NCBI GenBank assembly: GCA_021029095.1
Contig: JAJOHG010000151.1
Location: forward strand, 1 to 60,937
Direction of reading: 5' to 3'
Source of the DNA: Phellopilus nigrolimitatus
Taxonomy: Eukaryota > Basidiomycota > Agaricomycetes > Hymenochaetales > Hymenochaetaceae
DNA: 60,937 nucleotides
Each line of letters starts with the position of its first letter. Position 1 is the first letter of the stretch. Positions 36,043 through 46,507 of the stretch are shown in pieces. Both the position numbers and the translations under genes were made by a program. The notes under the pieces are model-generated. The model was not told the origin of the DNA, did not search any database, and was given only the letters and a program-made list of their open reading frames with translations.

Positions 36043-36612
36043 CTATATCCCACTACCCCACCTCTCTTCTTTGTCTGTGCTTATCGGCAAGGACTTTAAC
36101 ATCCAACGTACACGTAGCTCCGTTGTCGCGTATATGCTGCTTGCCGAGTCAGCATGTCTAACGATCATAAGAGAACGCACGGGCATGAAACCCGTGTGAG
36201 AACACAGCCTGAACTTTCTAAGGTCTTCCAAAGTAAAGAGGGGCTCCTTCCATGAAACCGGGACTTCCATGAAGCCTTGGTAATGATGAGCCGTAAGGGC
36301 ACCCATCCTCGTCGCGCCGGCCAATTTGAACAGACTCCAGTTGCCAGTAGTCCGCATACTGTACCTCACGTATTTGTAGTTTGTAAATACGAGATCAAAT
36401 TTTTGAGCGTGGCCAACGTAGTAGCTAGGATTGATGGGTGTTGATATGTCTGTCGAACAGGATGCGCAATATTCGATTCGCAAATCCCATAGCGATTGAG
36501 AAGTATGAGTCTGATGTACTAGGCATGTCAAGACACTACAGCAACGAGCAGCCAAAGGCATCGGTTGTCTGTTCAACACGAGTAAACTGTCAGTCAATTT
36601 TGCATTGAGCAA
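36043..36612 (-). pseudogene. Possible gene relic, family unknown
   Basis: An open frame of 189 aa with coding-like composition (for example YVRYSMRTTGNWSLFKLAGA, EPLFTLEDLRKFRLCSHTGF). I find no recognised domain, start context or partner exon. It may be a remnant of an F-box/LRR-type gene, but this is a guess from its leucine/tryptophan pattern only. Confidence 0.25.
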
Positions 36613-36634
36613 TGCATGTTGCCCTCGGTATCTG

Positions 36635-36680
36635 ACGCCGTCACGTGCATCCTCGCGTAGACAACGCGTAAATACTCCAC
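36635..36680 (-). repeat. Dispersed CACGTG-bearing repeat, copy 2
   Basis: On the minus strand gtatttacgcgttgtc, acgcgagga and tgcacgtgacggcgtc follow in the same order as copy 1. It ends 13 bp before the MITE. CACGTG is at 36642-36647. Confidence 0.6.
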
Positions 36681-36692
36681 AACTACGACACG

Positions 36693-36974
36693 TACAGGTG
36701 GGTCAGAAAAGTCTTCGGCCCCCCTAAAAAAGGAAGGCGGTTCCCGCCTGCGTAGCAAACGACGCGGCGTCGTTTCGCGGCGTCACCTATGGTACGCTGC
36801 CAGCTCAAATCATCCAGAAACAAAATTAATGAATGGTTTCTGTTTCTCATATGTATCTTAGGCAAAGGCTAGCATAGCTACAAGGCATTTCTTGACGTTT
36901 TTCTGTGTGAACGACGCAGAAGGGAACCACTTTCCTTTTTTAGGGGGGCCGAAGACTTTTCTGACCCACCTGTA
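36693..36974. mobile_element. MITE with 41-bp terminal inverted repeats and TA target duplication
   Basis: A 278-bp element (36695-36972) starts CAGGTGGGTCAGAAAAG and ends with the reverse complement. The two terminal repeats, 36695-36735 and 36932-36972, are identical over 41 bp, and each end is bounded by TA, the target duplication typical of Tc1/mariner elements. There is no transposase. Inside is a near-perfect palindrome (aaacgacgc-g-gcgtcgttt, 36757-36775). Identical repeats suggest recent insertion or strong constraint. The cognate transposase must be elsewhere in the genome. Confidence 0.9.
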
Positions 36975-37431
36975 CATGCCGAAATTTGAAACAAAAAACT
37001 CAGTCTGAAAAAACGTTCTGAAAACCAAAGCTCGCTTCTGTTCTTTACTGCTTTTCTTTTCCTTCCTGCTTGAAATATGGCGGAAGTCCTGGTCATGGGA
37101 TATATCATCCTTTTTTTTTTGAATCTACAAAAGTGAACCGAATCCAAATCGTAGTCGCAGACAAAGTCCCCAGTGTCAACGCTTACGTAGCTGCTTATTT
37201 GCCACGTATCTGCGGACAATTAATTCAAAAATAAGAAGAGTTGAATTTACTTTCCCGTGCCGCAGAACAAATCACCAGATTCAAAACTCTGTAACTCTTA
37301 CGCACTTACCAGGCTCATCTCGTCGATAGCAGTAAATTTCAATCTGGAGTTGATGTTGATCATATGAATTGTCCTTCTTCCACAAGTATAAATGAATTAG
37401 ACAAGAGCGATGATCCATTGGACAGACACTG
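36975..37431. other. Intergenic region downstream of AKR3
   Basis: No gene is supported. The part near 37275-37330 (caggctcatctcgt) matches the AKR2 3' region near 33475-33490, so AKR2 and AKR3 share flanking sequence as well as coding sequence. Confidence 0.55.
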
Positions 37432-38753
37432 TCACTTGCTTTCAGGCCTGATCGCTTGTCTGAGTGGCCACTGGTCTTCATGCGCAGCAGACGTCAGACG
37501 CATGTTCGTGGACGTACCATCTCCCTGTGGAAAAGTCAGCCCCTAAACTCGTAATGGGAGATGCTTAATAAGACACCCACAATTATCGTGTTCGGAAATC
37601 CCGGATCAAATGGCAAAATACTTTCCAGGTACTCGACCTGCTCATGTGAGAGCGAAATCTTGAGCGCTTCGATATTGGCCAACAGGTGCTCGACCTTACG
37701 CCCGCCAATGATCGGGAAAACATACGGTGTCTTCTGCATCACATATGCGATAGCCACAGCAGTAATGTGTTCGGTGCCGACCTCCTTTGCGACCTTCTCG
37801 AGTGCCGCACTCATCTTCTTCTCGTCTTCGTCGCGCCTCCACTCCGCATGCGTGATTGTGCGTCCTTTCTCGCCGGACGCTGCTCGCCTTTCCTCCTCTG
37901 CGTCCGTGCGCAAACGACCCCCAGCGAGCACGTTGAATGGGGCGAGCGCAAGTCCGTGTTCGCGAGCCATCGGGATGATGTCGCGCTCGAAGCTGCGCGC
38001 CATAACATTCCATGCGCCCTGGTAGATCACGAATGGCGTCTTACCGGTGAGCTCCGCATAGGTATTTGCCCGCGAAACAATCCAAGCAGGAGTATCTGAT
38101 ATACCAAGGTAGAGTACCTTGCCCGCAGTGACGAGATTATGCAATGCATCCATGACCTCCTTGACGGAAGTTTTAAAATCCCACCAATGCACGTAAAGGA
38201 TGTCGATGTAATCTGTGCGCAGCTTCTCGAGGCTCGCATCGACACTGAGCCTGAGCGACTTGGCATTGTTCCCGACGTAGTTTGCCTTGATGCTTATATC
38301 AATGGCCGTGCGCTTGTAGTTCGACGAGTACTTGATGACAAGAAAGTATTTTAGTCATATTGTGAGATGCCAATTCAGTAGAACAAACCTTCGTCGCAAT
38401 TAGAAGCTGGTCTCGAATACCCTTCTTCTCAGCCCATTCGCCGATGAATGCCTCGGACGACTCATCCTGACTGCAAATGAGAAACAAAAATCAGTGATAG
38501 AATATACGTGAATGCAATGTGCTAACTAATGGTTGGCCGTATCAATGAAATTTCCTCCCGCATCGTAGAACGCATCGAGGAGCTGAAAAGACGATTCCTT
38601 ATCCATCGAGCCCATGCCGAGATCGGCCCATTGGTCTCCAATGCTTGAGGCTCCGAGCTGGAGCGGTGAGACGTGCACACCAGCAAGCGGGGAAAGAACA
38701 CGGTAATGACCAAGCAGGGTTGTGGGAGGAGGGGCCGTGGTCCAAAGCGACAT
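37432..38753 (-). CDS. Aldo-keto reductase AKR3
   Basis: NADPH-dependent aldo-keto reductase, 383 aa, exons 38753-38527, 38470-38389, 38330-37581, 37524-37432, identical in length to AKR1 and AKR4. The tetrad is intact ([22 protein letters not shown]). It differs from AKR1 mainly in exon 3 ([33 protein letters not shown]), and here it is almost identical to AKR4. The Met of GAMSIGD is Ser (GASSIGD). The neighbouring FunK1C lies 1.2 kb upstream of its start, transcribed the same way. No kinase lies downstream, unlike AKR1 and AKR4. Confidence 0.93.
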
Positions 38754-38844
38754 TGTGAAAAACGGTTGTCTGCAGTAGGTGGTGAGAGATATCGAACCTA
38801 AGAGCCTGTCTTATAGGAATTGTGTCAGGGCACCTTTGGCGATA

Positions 38845-38857
38845 CCAGGTGACGTCT
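38845..38857 (+). promoter_or_regulatory. Candidate bZIP (CRE-like) site upstream of AKR3
   Basis: ccaggtgacgtct, 91 bp upstream of the AKR3 ATG, identical over 13 bp to the AKR4 site. Confidence 0.55.
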
Positions 38858-39575
38858 CTCCCCGAACATCCATGTCTTAAGTTGAGTGGGAAGAAACTCG
38901 GCGTCGTTGCACGAAGTGGCACTGAGAAGGAGTAAACGAGGGAAAGATTGTGGGACAATGTGGCAAAAGCCGGAACGTAGATAAGCAAAGAGAATATATG
39001 TAGCTGTGAGAATCCTGGAGAATGAGTATAGTAGGCAATATAGTACCGTGGCCAAATGGATTCAACGCGACGCTCCCTAATCCGGGACCGTAGATCTGTC
39101 AAATTCAGAACACGTCAGCGCTTAGATTGCTGGCACTAAAAGGGTGTGTCAGATGTTGAGCATTATCATAAAACAAATAGCTTTTGATAAAATTTAAAAT
39201 AGCAGGGCGAAGTTCAAGAGAAGGGGACTTGCGAACATATATGATTAGATTACCGCTTGAAAAAAGCACTCACGTAAATTTAAAAGTAAAATATGAAACC
39301 ATGCACGCAGGTGAGTGTCTTTTGATCGAAATATGGGAATATCATTATTTTTTGGAAGGATGAGACGCGGCATGACGGAAGCATGTTCCGAATTTGTCGC
39401 ACCAGGCATAGTGAGTTGTATACTAGTATACTATCACGCACGGCGTTTCATGAAAACAGACGAGTTTGAGGTAAGTGAGTCGAGACGCTATACAGACGGC
39501 AAACTGAGCGTATCAATGTAGTTGTGTAACACAAGCATGTCGTTGGCCAACTGGTTCGTCGTGCTTGAGATGAGC

Positions 39576-39635
39576 CGACGCGGTCACGTGCTTCTGCGCG
39601 TAAGCACGATACAATAACGCGTACATACTCCGAGA
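39576..39635 (-). repeat. Dispersed CACGTG-bearing repeat, copy 3
   Basis: Minus strand reads gtatgtacgcgttatt, tcgtgctt, acgcgcagaagcacgtgacc and gcgtcgg, matching copy 1. CACGTG is at 39585-39590. Confidence 0.65.
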
Positions 39636-39714
39636 GGCGCCAAACCCGAAAACAATACTCGTTTTGAACGACCCGTCTCGGTGACGTCAGAGACTCAATG
39701 AGATAATTTTTCTT

Positions 39715-39920
39715 ATCTACTACATGCAATTAGTCTATATTCCATGAGATGGGTGATATATAGGTTATTAAATGCGTTAGCAATATATACGATATTATTC
39801 TAAAAGATCCATGTGATATGCTGATTGGTTGGGCAACAGAGTTTGCTTTGAGCTATGAGGATTATGGAAAAAGCACATACAAAGGGGACCGTGTTCGAAA
39901 TTGTGGTCCCTCGAATCCCC
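39715..39920 (-). repeat. FunK1C 3' flank, shared with copies A and the relic
   Basis: Homologous to 19765-19962 and 33270-33450. It contains the block around ccatgagatgggtgatat and the gatccatgtga segment. Confidence 0.7.
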
Positions 39921-42538
39921 TCAGGCCCTGTTACTAGTGCTCGGGCGCCTCGAGCGTTTCGGGGAAGCGGAGTTATGAGACAACGCGTAGCCCACATCCC
40001 ACTCACGACTAGGACTCCTCGAACGCTTCGTGCCGGAGCTCTGCATTCTGGGCGTCGTTATTTGGCGAGCGAGAGACGACATGTCCGTCTTATTCGAAGC
40101 GGGACCTTCGTTTACCACCTTCGAACTCCGTAGCAAATAACGCATTTGCAATGAGGATGGTATCCCGTCCTTAAAGCTCTTGCCCGCTGAGACTTCGACC
40201 GGAGGAGGGGGTGTCGAGTCGTTGGATTTCAGTCCGAGTAGCGTGGAATCAATGGCCTTGATAAGATCAGCAAAGACATTCTCCGCTTCACGATCAGCAG
40301 GAGCTCTGCATGGCTCCGGGGTAATGCCTCCAAGCATTGCAAGGACATGTGGGTGGAGTTTCGACGGATACAGAATCCCTCGCCACTCTCTCATCAACTG
40401 GAAAATAGGCTCGAAGTAGCGGTGCACCCGAGAGATAATATTTATCTCGAAATGATCCTCTTCTTTCATCATACCGGACTTCGCAAGGCCCACGGTGTTC
40501 ATAGCCGTTGCGTCGTAAGGATCAACCTGACCAGGAGCCATCGCGCACCAAATAGCTATTCCAGTTTCCTTGAAAGTGCAATCAGTCGCAGCGCGAGGAG
40601 CGTCGTGTGGACCGGCTTGCGTAGTGCAAACCCAAATCAATACGTAGAGCAAGGATTCCAGATCATGGTAATAACAGTATTCTTGAATCCGTCCCGTGAG
40701 CACGTCGATTGACATAAAAGGCAGAGTCCCCTACAGACTTTTTATCAATAACGAGAATTCATAGATGCAAACACCACGTACAGTTCTTTCTCCTTTAGCG
40801 CATCCCGTCCTCGGTTGTTTTATTGCGTAGTCGAAGTCGATCACCACTCCCTTTCGTATAAGAAGTTCTTTTATCTTAACGAGAATAAGATTCCGAGGAC
40901 TGATGTCGCGATGGACGATCTTCTTTTCATGCAGTGCTTTTATAACTGAGATGTAGCGTTAGCAGCAGTTTGAATGGACAATGTAAACAGTAACGAACCT
41001 AATACATAATCTTTAAACGCCGACACGAGTTCCGTGAGTGAGTCGAAGTCCTCCAAACCTTTCCCGTAAGGTGTAATGAGCAGTCGATGGTGATCCCTGA
41101 TCACCACATCCTCTTCGTCCAATAGATCGCTGTCGGTCGTGTCCTTGATAATCTGACCGTCGATGCTAAAATGCACAATTTCATGATCAACAAATCTCGA
41201 GACTCCGTCTATCGTCTTGATATCTTGCAAGACTTCCGATTCCTTAAGAGGTCGAGATCGGTCCACCCAAGAATCCTTTAGCACAGAAACGTAGTCGTCT
41301 CCTTCGCCCTGTACCATAAAACAGACTGTCCCACGACCGCAAATGACAGGATCTACATGGATCGTTTCGAGGATCCTGTAGAGCTTGCCATTCATCTTGA
41401 CACAAAGACGCTTCGTCGCAGCGCGTGTGAGGGGTTTCTTTGACTTAGTAGATGGATTAGCAGGAGGAGCCATGGATGGACCAGCCGCAGTAGCTTCGGG
41501 ACTGTTTACCGGAGGAGCTTCCGGTGGGCTAGCTTTGCCAGGTTCGGACGAACTAGAAACGGCTGAGGCAGACATGGCAGGTTTTGAAGGACGCGTATCG
41601 GTAAAGAAGGACGGATCAAAGCCGATGTAGTACTCTTCAGGAACGAGGAATCCGATTATGACGCGCAAGAAATCTTCCGGAGAAGAGTGCACATTGAACC
41701 TCGTTGAGACTCGGATCCCTGAGCGGTTGAAAACGTAGAGCTCCATGTCGTCGTCAAAAAGAGAGAAGAATACGACGAAACGACGGTCTTCTTGGTGACT
41801 ATAACAAAGTCGAGCATACTGCGCACCTTGGACTTCTACCATATTGAGAGGAAACGTAGGGTTCGACTTCAGCTCACCAAAGCCATAAACATTGGCCCAG
41901 CTGCCCTTCTCCTCTCGTTCTGCGACCTCCCTGGTTAGCACGACGATATTCGGTTTGCGCTCTGCCCGGGTGGAATTTAATGCGAGTTTGGGATAGCGAT
42001 CGGAGAAGACACGATCATTCGGGCTGTTCTTGTAAGCGGGGTCGAGAACGGATCGAGCTTCATCGACGACCTTGTTGAAGTAGGTCGCAATGCCCGACTC
42101 AGCACCAGTCTGGTTTATTACAGGCCAGTCAACCCACTCTCCTGCGCGATAAAGACTATTCTTGAGATGCCTGAGTACTTTCCGGATGGGATCGTTACAA
42201 ACGCGACTGGGGTTGACTCCTGGGGAAACAGCAACGGCAGGATTGGCTTCTGTCTCGCATCGAAATTGTGCATCTGGTGCGGCATAAGACTGTTTTTCGG
42301 TCGGAGAAACAGACGGAGTGAGTACACGAGCAAAAGAAGGGCAAATATCACGAGTCTGAGGTGTGCCACCAGGTCCAGCGTTGCGGAAGGCCCCGTCTTT
42401 CGACGTAGCACTTGCATACACGCTCTCGGGTTCGGGGCAAGGAACATGTCTGATCTGTGCACCTGAGATCACATTGAATGCGCAATCTGGGAAGCTGGTC
42501 GATACGAGTTCCGGAACACCAAGAAGAATATCCTCCAT
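39921..42538 (-). CDS. FunK1-type protein kinase, copy C
   Basis: 837 aa from exons 42538-40999, 40945-40782 and 40730-39921. The intron phases and 164-bp middle exon are the same as in A and B. The N-terminus is MEDILLGVPELV...SFPDCAFNV. Then come YFNKVVDEARSVLDPAY and LKSNPTFPLNMVEVQGAQYA, then the catalytic loop HRDISPRN with DFDYA, then GTLPFMSIDVL and YYHDLESLLYVLIWVC. From about the FNKVVDEA motif to the end it is nearly the same as copy A, including introns. The first 150 residues instead resemble copy B. It lies 393 bp downstream of AKR4 in the same direction. Its role is unknown; the fold is kinase-like. Confidence 0.93.
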
Positions 42539-42931
42539 GGCCTATCTTTTGGCGAACGTGTGTAATACTGCGTATATCGATGTTCCTTTCCTGTATGTCA
42601 GAATTTGTAGGGCTTTATTTGCATTGATGATGATTTAAAAAGACTAGGATCTCCCTTTAAACTGCTCAAGTTTGATGCGAAGAATGACGAGGACGATGCT
42701 GAGTTGAAGATGGCTGAAATTTGACTTGTGGCTCAAATGCGACGTCGGAGCTTACAAATCACCACATTCGGTCACGTCCGGTACCAGAATCTGTATATAA
42801 ATCTTACCAGGTTAGGAAAGCTTATCTAGTAGATTATAACAAAACAAGATAATATTGATCATACGACAAATTCTTTTTTTCAAGGATTACAAACGCACCC
42901 GACAAGAATAACGAACAGATTGCTACACATG
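42539..42931. promoter_or_regulatory. AKR4-FunK1C intergenic region
   Basis: It carries the FunK1C 5' UTR (homologous to that of FunK1B) and promoter, with the ggtcacgtccg and gtggct blocks shared with FunK1A. No separate gene is present. Confidence 0.55.
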
Positions 42932-44249
42932 TCACTTGATTTCAGGCCTGATCGCTTGCTTGAGCGGCCACTGGTCTTCATGCGCCGCAGAAGTCAAACG
43001 CACGTTCGTGGTCGTACCATCTCCCTGTGGAAAAGTCAGCCTCTAAATTCGGAATGGAGAGACTTGCTGATAAGACACCTACAGTTATCGTGTTCGGGAA
43101 ACCCGGATCAAATGGCAAAATACTTTCCAGGTACTCGATCTGCTCATGTGAGAGCGAAATCTTGAGCGCTTCGATATTGGCTAAGAGGTGCTCGACCTTA
43201 CGCCCGCCTATGATCGGGAAAACGTATGGCGTCTTCTGCATCACGTACGCGATAGCTACAGCGGTAATGTGTTCGGTGCCGATCTCCTTTGCGACCTTCT
43301 CGAGTGCCGCACTCATCTTCTTCTCGTCTTCGTTGCGCCTCCACTCTGCCTGCAAAATCGTACGTCCCTTCTCGCCAGACTCCGCGCGTTTTTCCTCCTC
43401 GGCGTCCGTGCGCAAACGACCTGAAGCGAGCACATTGAATGGGGCGAGCGCAAGTCCGTGTTCGCGAGCCATCGGGATGATGTCGCGCTCGAAGCTGCGC
43501 GCCATAACATTCCACGCGCCCTGGTAGATCACGAATGGCGTCTTACCGGTGAGCTCCGCATAGGTATTTGCCCGCGAAACAATCCAAGCAGGAGTATCTG
43601 ATATACCAAGGTAGAGTACCTTGCCCGCAGTGACGAGATTATGCAATGCATCCATGACCTCCTTGACGGAAGTTTTAAAATCCCACCAATGCACGTAAAG
43701 GATGTCGATGTAATCTGTGCGCAGCTTCTCAAGGCTCTCATCGACACTGAGCCTGAGCGACTTGGCGTTGTTCCCGACGTAGTTTGCCTTGATGTTTATA
43801 TCGGTGGCTGTGCGCTTGTAGTTCGACGAGTACTTGATGACAAGAAAGTATTTTAGTCATATTGTGAGATGCCAATTCAGTAGAATAAACCTTCGTCGCA
43901 ATTACAAGTTGGTCTCGAATACCCCTTTTCTCAGACCATTCTCCGATGAATGCCTCAGACGATCCATCCTGACTGCAAAAGATCAGTCGTATTATATGTA
44001 TACGCAGACGTTATGTGCTGACTAGTTGTTGGCCGTATCGATGAAATTTCCGCCCGCATCATAGAATGCGTCAAGGAGCTTGAAAGATGACTCCTTATCC
44101 ATTGACCCCATCCCGAGATCGGTCCACTGGTCGCCGATGCTCATGGCCCCGAGCTGGAGGGGCGAGACGCGCACACCAGCGAGCGGGGAAAGAACGCGGT
44201 AACGACCAAGTGGGGTCGCTGGGGGAGGGGGCGCGGTCCAAAGCGACAT
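42932..44249 (-). CDS. Aldo-keto reductase AKR4
   Basis: 383 aa, exons 44249-44023, 43972-43891, 43832-43083, 43024-42932. The catalytic Asp, Tyr, Lys and His are present ([22 protein letters not shown]). Its exon 1 protein is closest to AKR1 ([20 protein letters not shown]), whereas exon 3 is nearly identical to AKR3. That suggests mosaic ancestry. It is predicted to be an NADPH-dependent aryl aldehyde or polyketide reductase in the cytosol, and it is the upstream partner of FunK1C in the repeated AKR-kinase pair. Confidence 0.94.
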
Positions 44250-44890
44250 TTTGTAGATGAAGGGAGGGATATCGAAGCCTAACAGTCTATCGTTATATGA
44301 TTTGTGTCAGGACGCTTCTGCCGCCGAAACCAGGTGACGTCTTCCTCCGGCATGTTCGTGTCAAGTGAAGATACAGGCACCGCTGTGCGAAATCCGCTGC
44401 GTTCCGGCACTAACAAGGGAGAAAATGAGGGGACGATTGCGGGGTATGCGACAGAAGCCATGAGTAAGTGGCCATGGATCAAATTAATAAGGCGAAACAC
44501 CTTCCTATCCAGTTGATTTGCAGGTGCAGATGTTACGTCATGCGTTCTTCTAACCTCCGCGATTCAACGAGTTCGAATGGGGGTGCACAATTACAGCTTG
44601 CAGCGCTTAAAATAGCTTGTGGGACGGGCTGCGAATTTGGAGCTATGTTCTATTTCATGATTTTTCATCTGCGCACAATATTGGCTTTTCCTATTTGTAA
44701 TACTGTATTCGGGTCTATATACTATAGACATTACTGTCCGGATTTAGCCGAAGGAACTCCCAAGTAGCTCTCTCTCTCTCATGTAATTCAGGTCTCAAAC
44801 TTTGGGTGACGGACGATAAATTATATCATTACTCAAAAAGGCATGAAATAGCTACAAAACTAAAGCCGCCTGCATCGTCAAAACTACCGC
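44250..44890. other. AKR4 upstream region and F-box 3' flank
   Basis: AKR4 promoter plus a gene-free stretch. Short frames on both strands have no motifs. A (tc)n tract lies near 44767-44780. Confidence 0.55.
44330..44342 (+). promoter_or_regulatory. Candidate bZIP (CRE-like) site upstream of AKR4
   Basis: ccaggtgacgtct, 80 bp upstream of the AKR4 ATG, exactly as upstream of AKR3. Confidence 0.55.
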
Positions 44891-46507
44891 TCAGAATCGT
44901 CTTAAGTCGAGACGAAGCCCCTCTACCACGTAGCGCTTGATATCCTCACAACATTCTATCTGTTCAATGCAACCAGGTTCTGAGAGGACCAGCCTGCATT
45001 CTGTGAAACCACTCGAACGACGAGAGAGGAGCATAGCGATGACTGCATCAGATGAGCATGGGCTAGCGATTGGGATATCCAAACGCGCTAGGTAAGGACA
45101 CACCCTAGCAATCGCATTTCCAGTGTTTTGATTGTCTACCTTAAGCTGTGTTTCCGGAAGGGTCAATTCTTCCAGACCCCGATCTGTCAAGCGCACGCAA
45201 AGCTTCAAGCTTACAAGAAGAGGTACTTCCCTCAGGATATTAAGAACTACATCTTCGGATAAGCACATACCCTCGATAGAGAGCTTCGCGAGTGGTGGGC
45301 GAGACCGAGCGAGATTGTGCGCGAGGTGCGGCCATTGCGCTTCCAGCACGAAGCTGATAATGAGCGAGAGTTGCACAAGTGCAGGGAGATATAGGACGTC
45401 AAGGAAAATGCCCAGAGTACGAAGGTCCGCTTCCCCGCTAGAGCTGACGGCCCGAAGTGTGAGGGTGTGCAGCCTTGGGAAGGCGGTAACATTTCTCGCA
45501 CTATCCATCGGCGTTTCGATGTACATCTCATGCTTGACATTAAAATAAGCATCCTCCAGCTGAGGAAAGGCCACCCCGAGCATACGCATAAAAGAAACAG
45601 ACATGCTAGCTTGAAGCACTAGCGTGCGCAGATTTTTACATTGAAAACTGAGGTTCAATCCAGGTGGTCCTCCCGGTAAAAGATCAATGTTATTCAGGCT
45701 GAGCGATCGGAGGGTTGGAGGTAGCCCCGCGCAAACGACGTCCGTGTGCGCGTCTGTCTTCAAAATGAGACTTTGTAGACTTGGTGCCAAAGTAAGATCT
45801 AGCGGAAGCGCGTTCATTCGGAATGCTAGCCTGTTTTGCCGGTCAAAGAACAAGTCTTCAAGCTCGGAATACATGTTCCCAGAAGTAATGGTGAATCGGC
45901 ATGTTTCAAGAAAAGGAGTGTTTTTCCCAAGCAGTTGCAGGATGGGCGCCAAACAGGGCAAGGGTGCTGTAATGTCGAGATGGCGCCACCTTTTCGCATG
46001 CGGAAGGATCGCGGCGAGTATCATCGAGATGGAGCGAAAGTCGCTCGTGGAGCCACCGAGGTACCTGAGTTTGAGGGAAATCGGACATGCGCCGGATCGC
46101 GCTAGCCAGTTAGTCAGGACACCCAAATGGCGATCGGCAATAGTTCTGGAGGGTACACTTGGAAAACAAAGCATACGGATTCCGGCCCACAGGCGAGGAG
46201 TTGCAATGGCAACTTGCCGCCACATACGGCAAACATGAGTGAAGAGGACGGGCGGAGCGAGAGGACTGTCCGTTGGGAGGTCGTTCTCGGGAAGACAGAG
46301 CTCAAAAATCACTCCAAGGAGTTCAGGAATGTGAAATAACGCAGTACGTGATTCGCAAGCTTGCTCTGGGCAATCGGTAATGCATGCTAACTTTGTGGCG
46401 AGCTTTGAGAGTTGCTTGCGATTGCGCCAGCGGTTTTCGGAGGATGACTTCATGAGAGCACGAGGAAAGAGGCTCAGCTTGCGATGTCTCCGGGACAGGA
46501 TTTCCAT
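44891..46507 (-). CDS. F-box/LRR-like protein
   Basis: Intronless frame of 538 aa. An N-terminal basic stretch is followed by an F-box-like motif at about 58-107 (LFHIPELLGVIFELCLPEND, then VLFTHVCRMWRQVAIATPRLW), the usual form in basidiomycetes. The rest is a series of irregular leucine-rich repeats (LTLAPSLQSLILKTD, TLRSLSLNNIDLLP, KNLRTLVLQASMSV, FPRLHTLTLRAVSS). Such proteins are substrate adaptors of SCF ubiquitin ligases, with the F-box binding Skp1 and the repeats binding the target; the target is not predictable. The family is highly expanded in mushrooms. No damage is seen. Confidence 0.88.
   Translation of the reverse strand: MEILSRRHRKLSLFPRALMKSSSENRWRNRKQLSKLATKLACITDCPEQACESRTALFHIPELLGVIFELCLPENDLPTDSPLAPPVLFTHVCRMWRQVAIATPRLWAGIRMLCFPSVPSRTIADRHLGVLTNWLARSGACPISLKLRYLGGSTSDFRSISMILAAILPHAKRWRHLDITAPLPCLAPILQLLGKNTPFLETCRFTITSGNMYSELEDLFFDRQNRLAFRMNALPLDLTLAPSLQSLILKTDAHTDVVCAGLPPTLRSLSLNNIDLLPGGPPGLNLSFQCKNLRTLVLQASMSVSFMRMLGVAFPQLEDAYFNVKHEMYIETPMDSARNVTAFPRLHTLTLRAVSSSGEADLRTLGIFLDVLYLPALVQLSLIISFVLEAQWPHLAHNLARSRPPLAKLSIEGMCLSEDVVLNILREVPLLVSLKLCVRLTDRGLEELTLPETQLKVDNQNTGNAIARVCPYLARLDIPIASPCSSDAVIAMLLSRRSSGFTECRLVLSEPGCIEQIECCEDIKRYVVEGLRLDLRRF

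Larger units (their letters stand above)
38754..39714. other. AKR3 upstream region
   Basis: No gene is supported. It holds the candidate bZIP site and a dispersed CACGTG repeat copy. The minus frame 38599-39102 overlaps AKR3 exon 1 and is a shadow. Confidence 0.55.
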
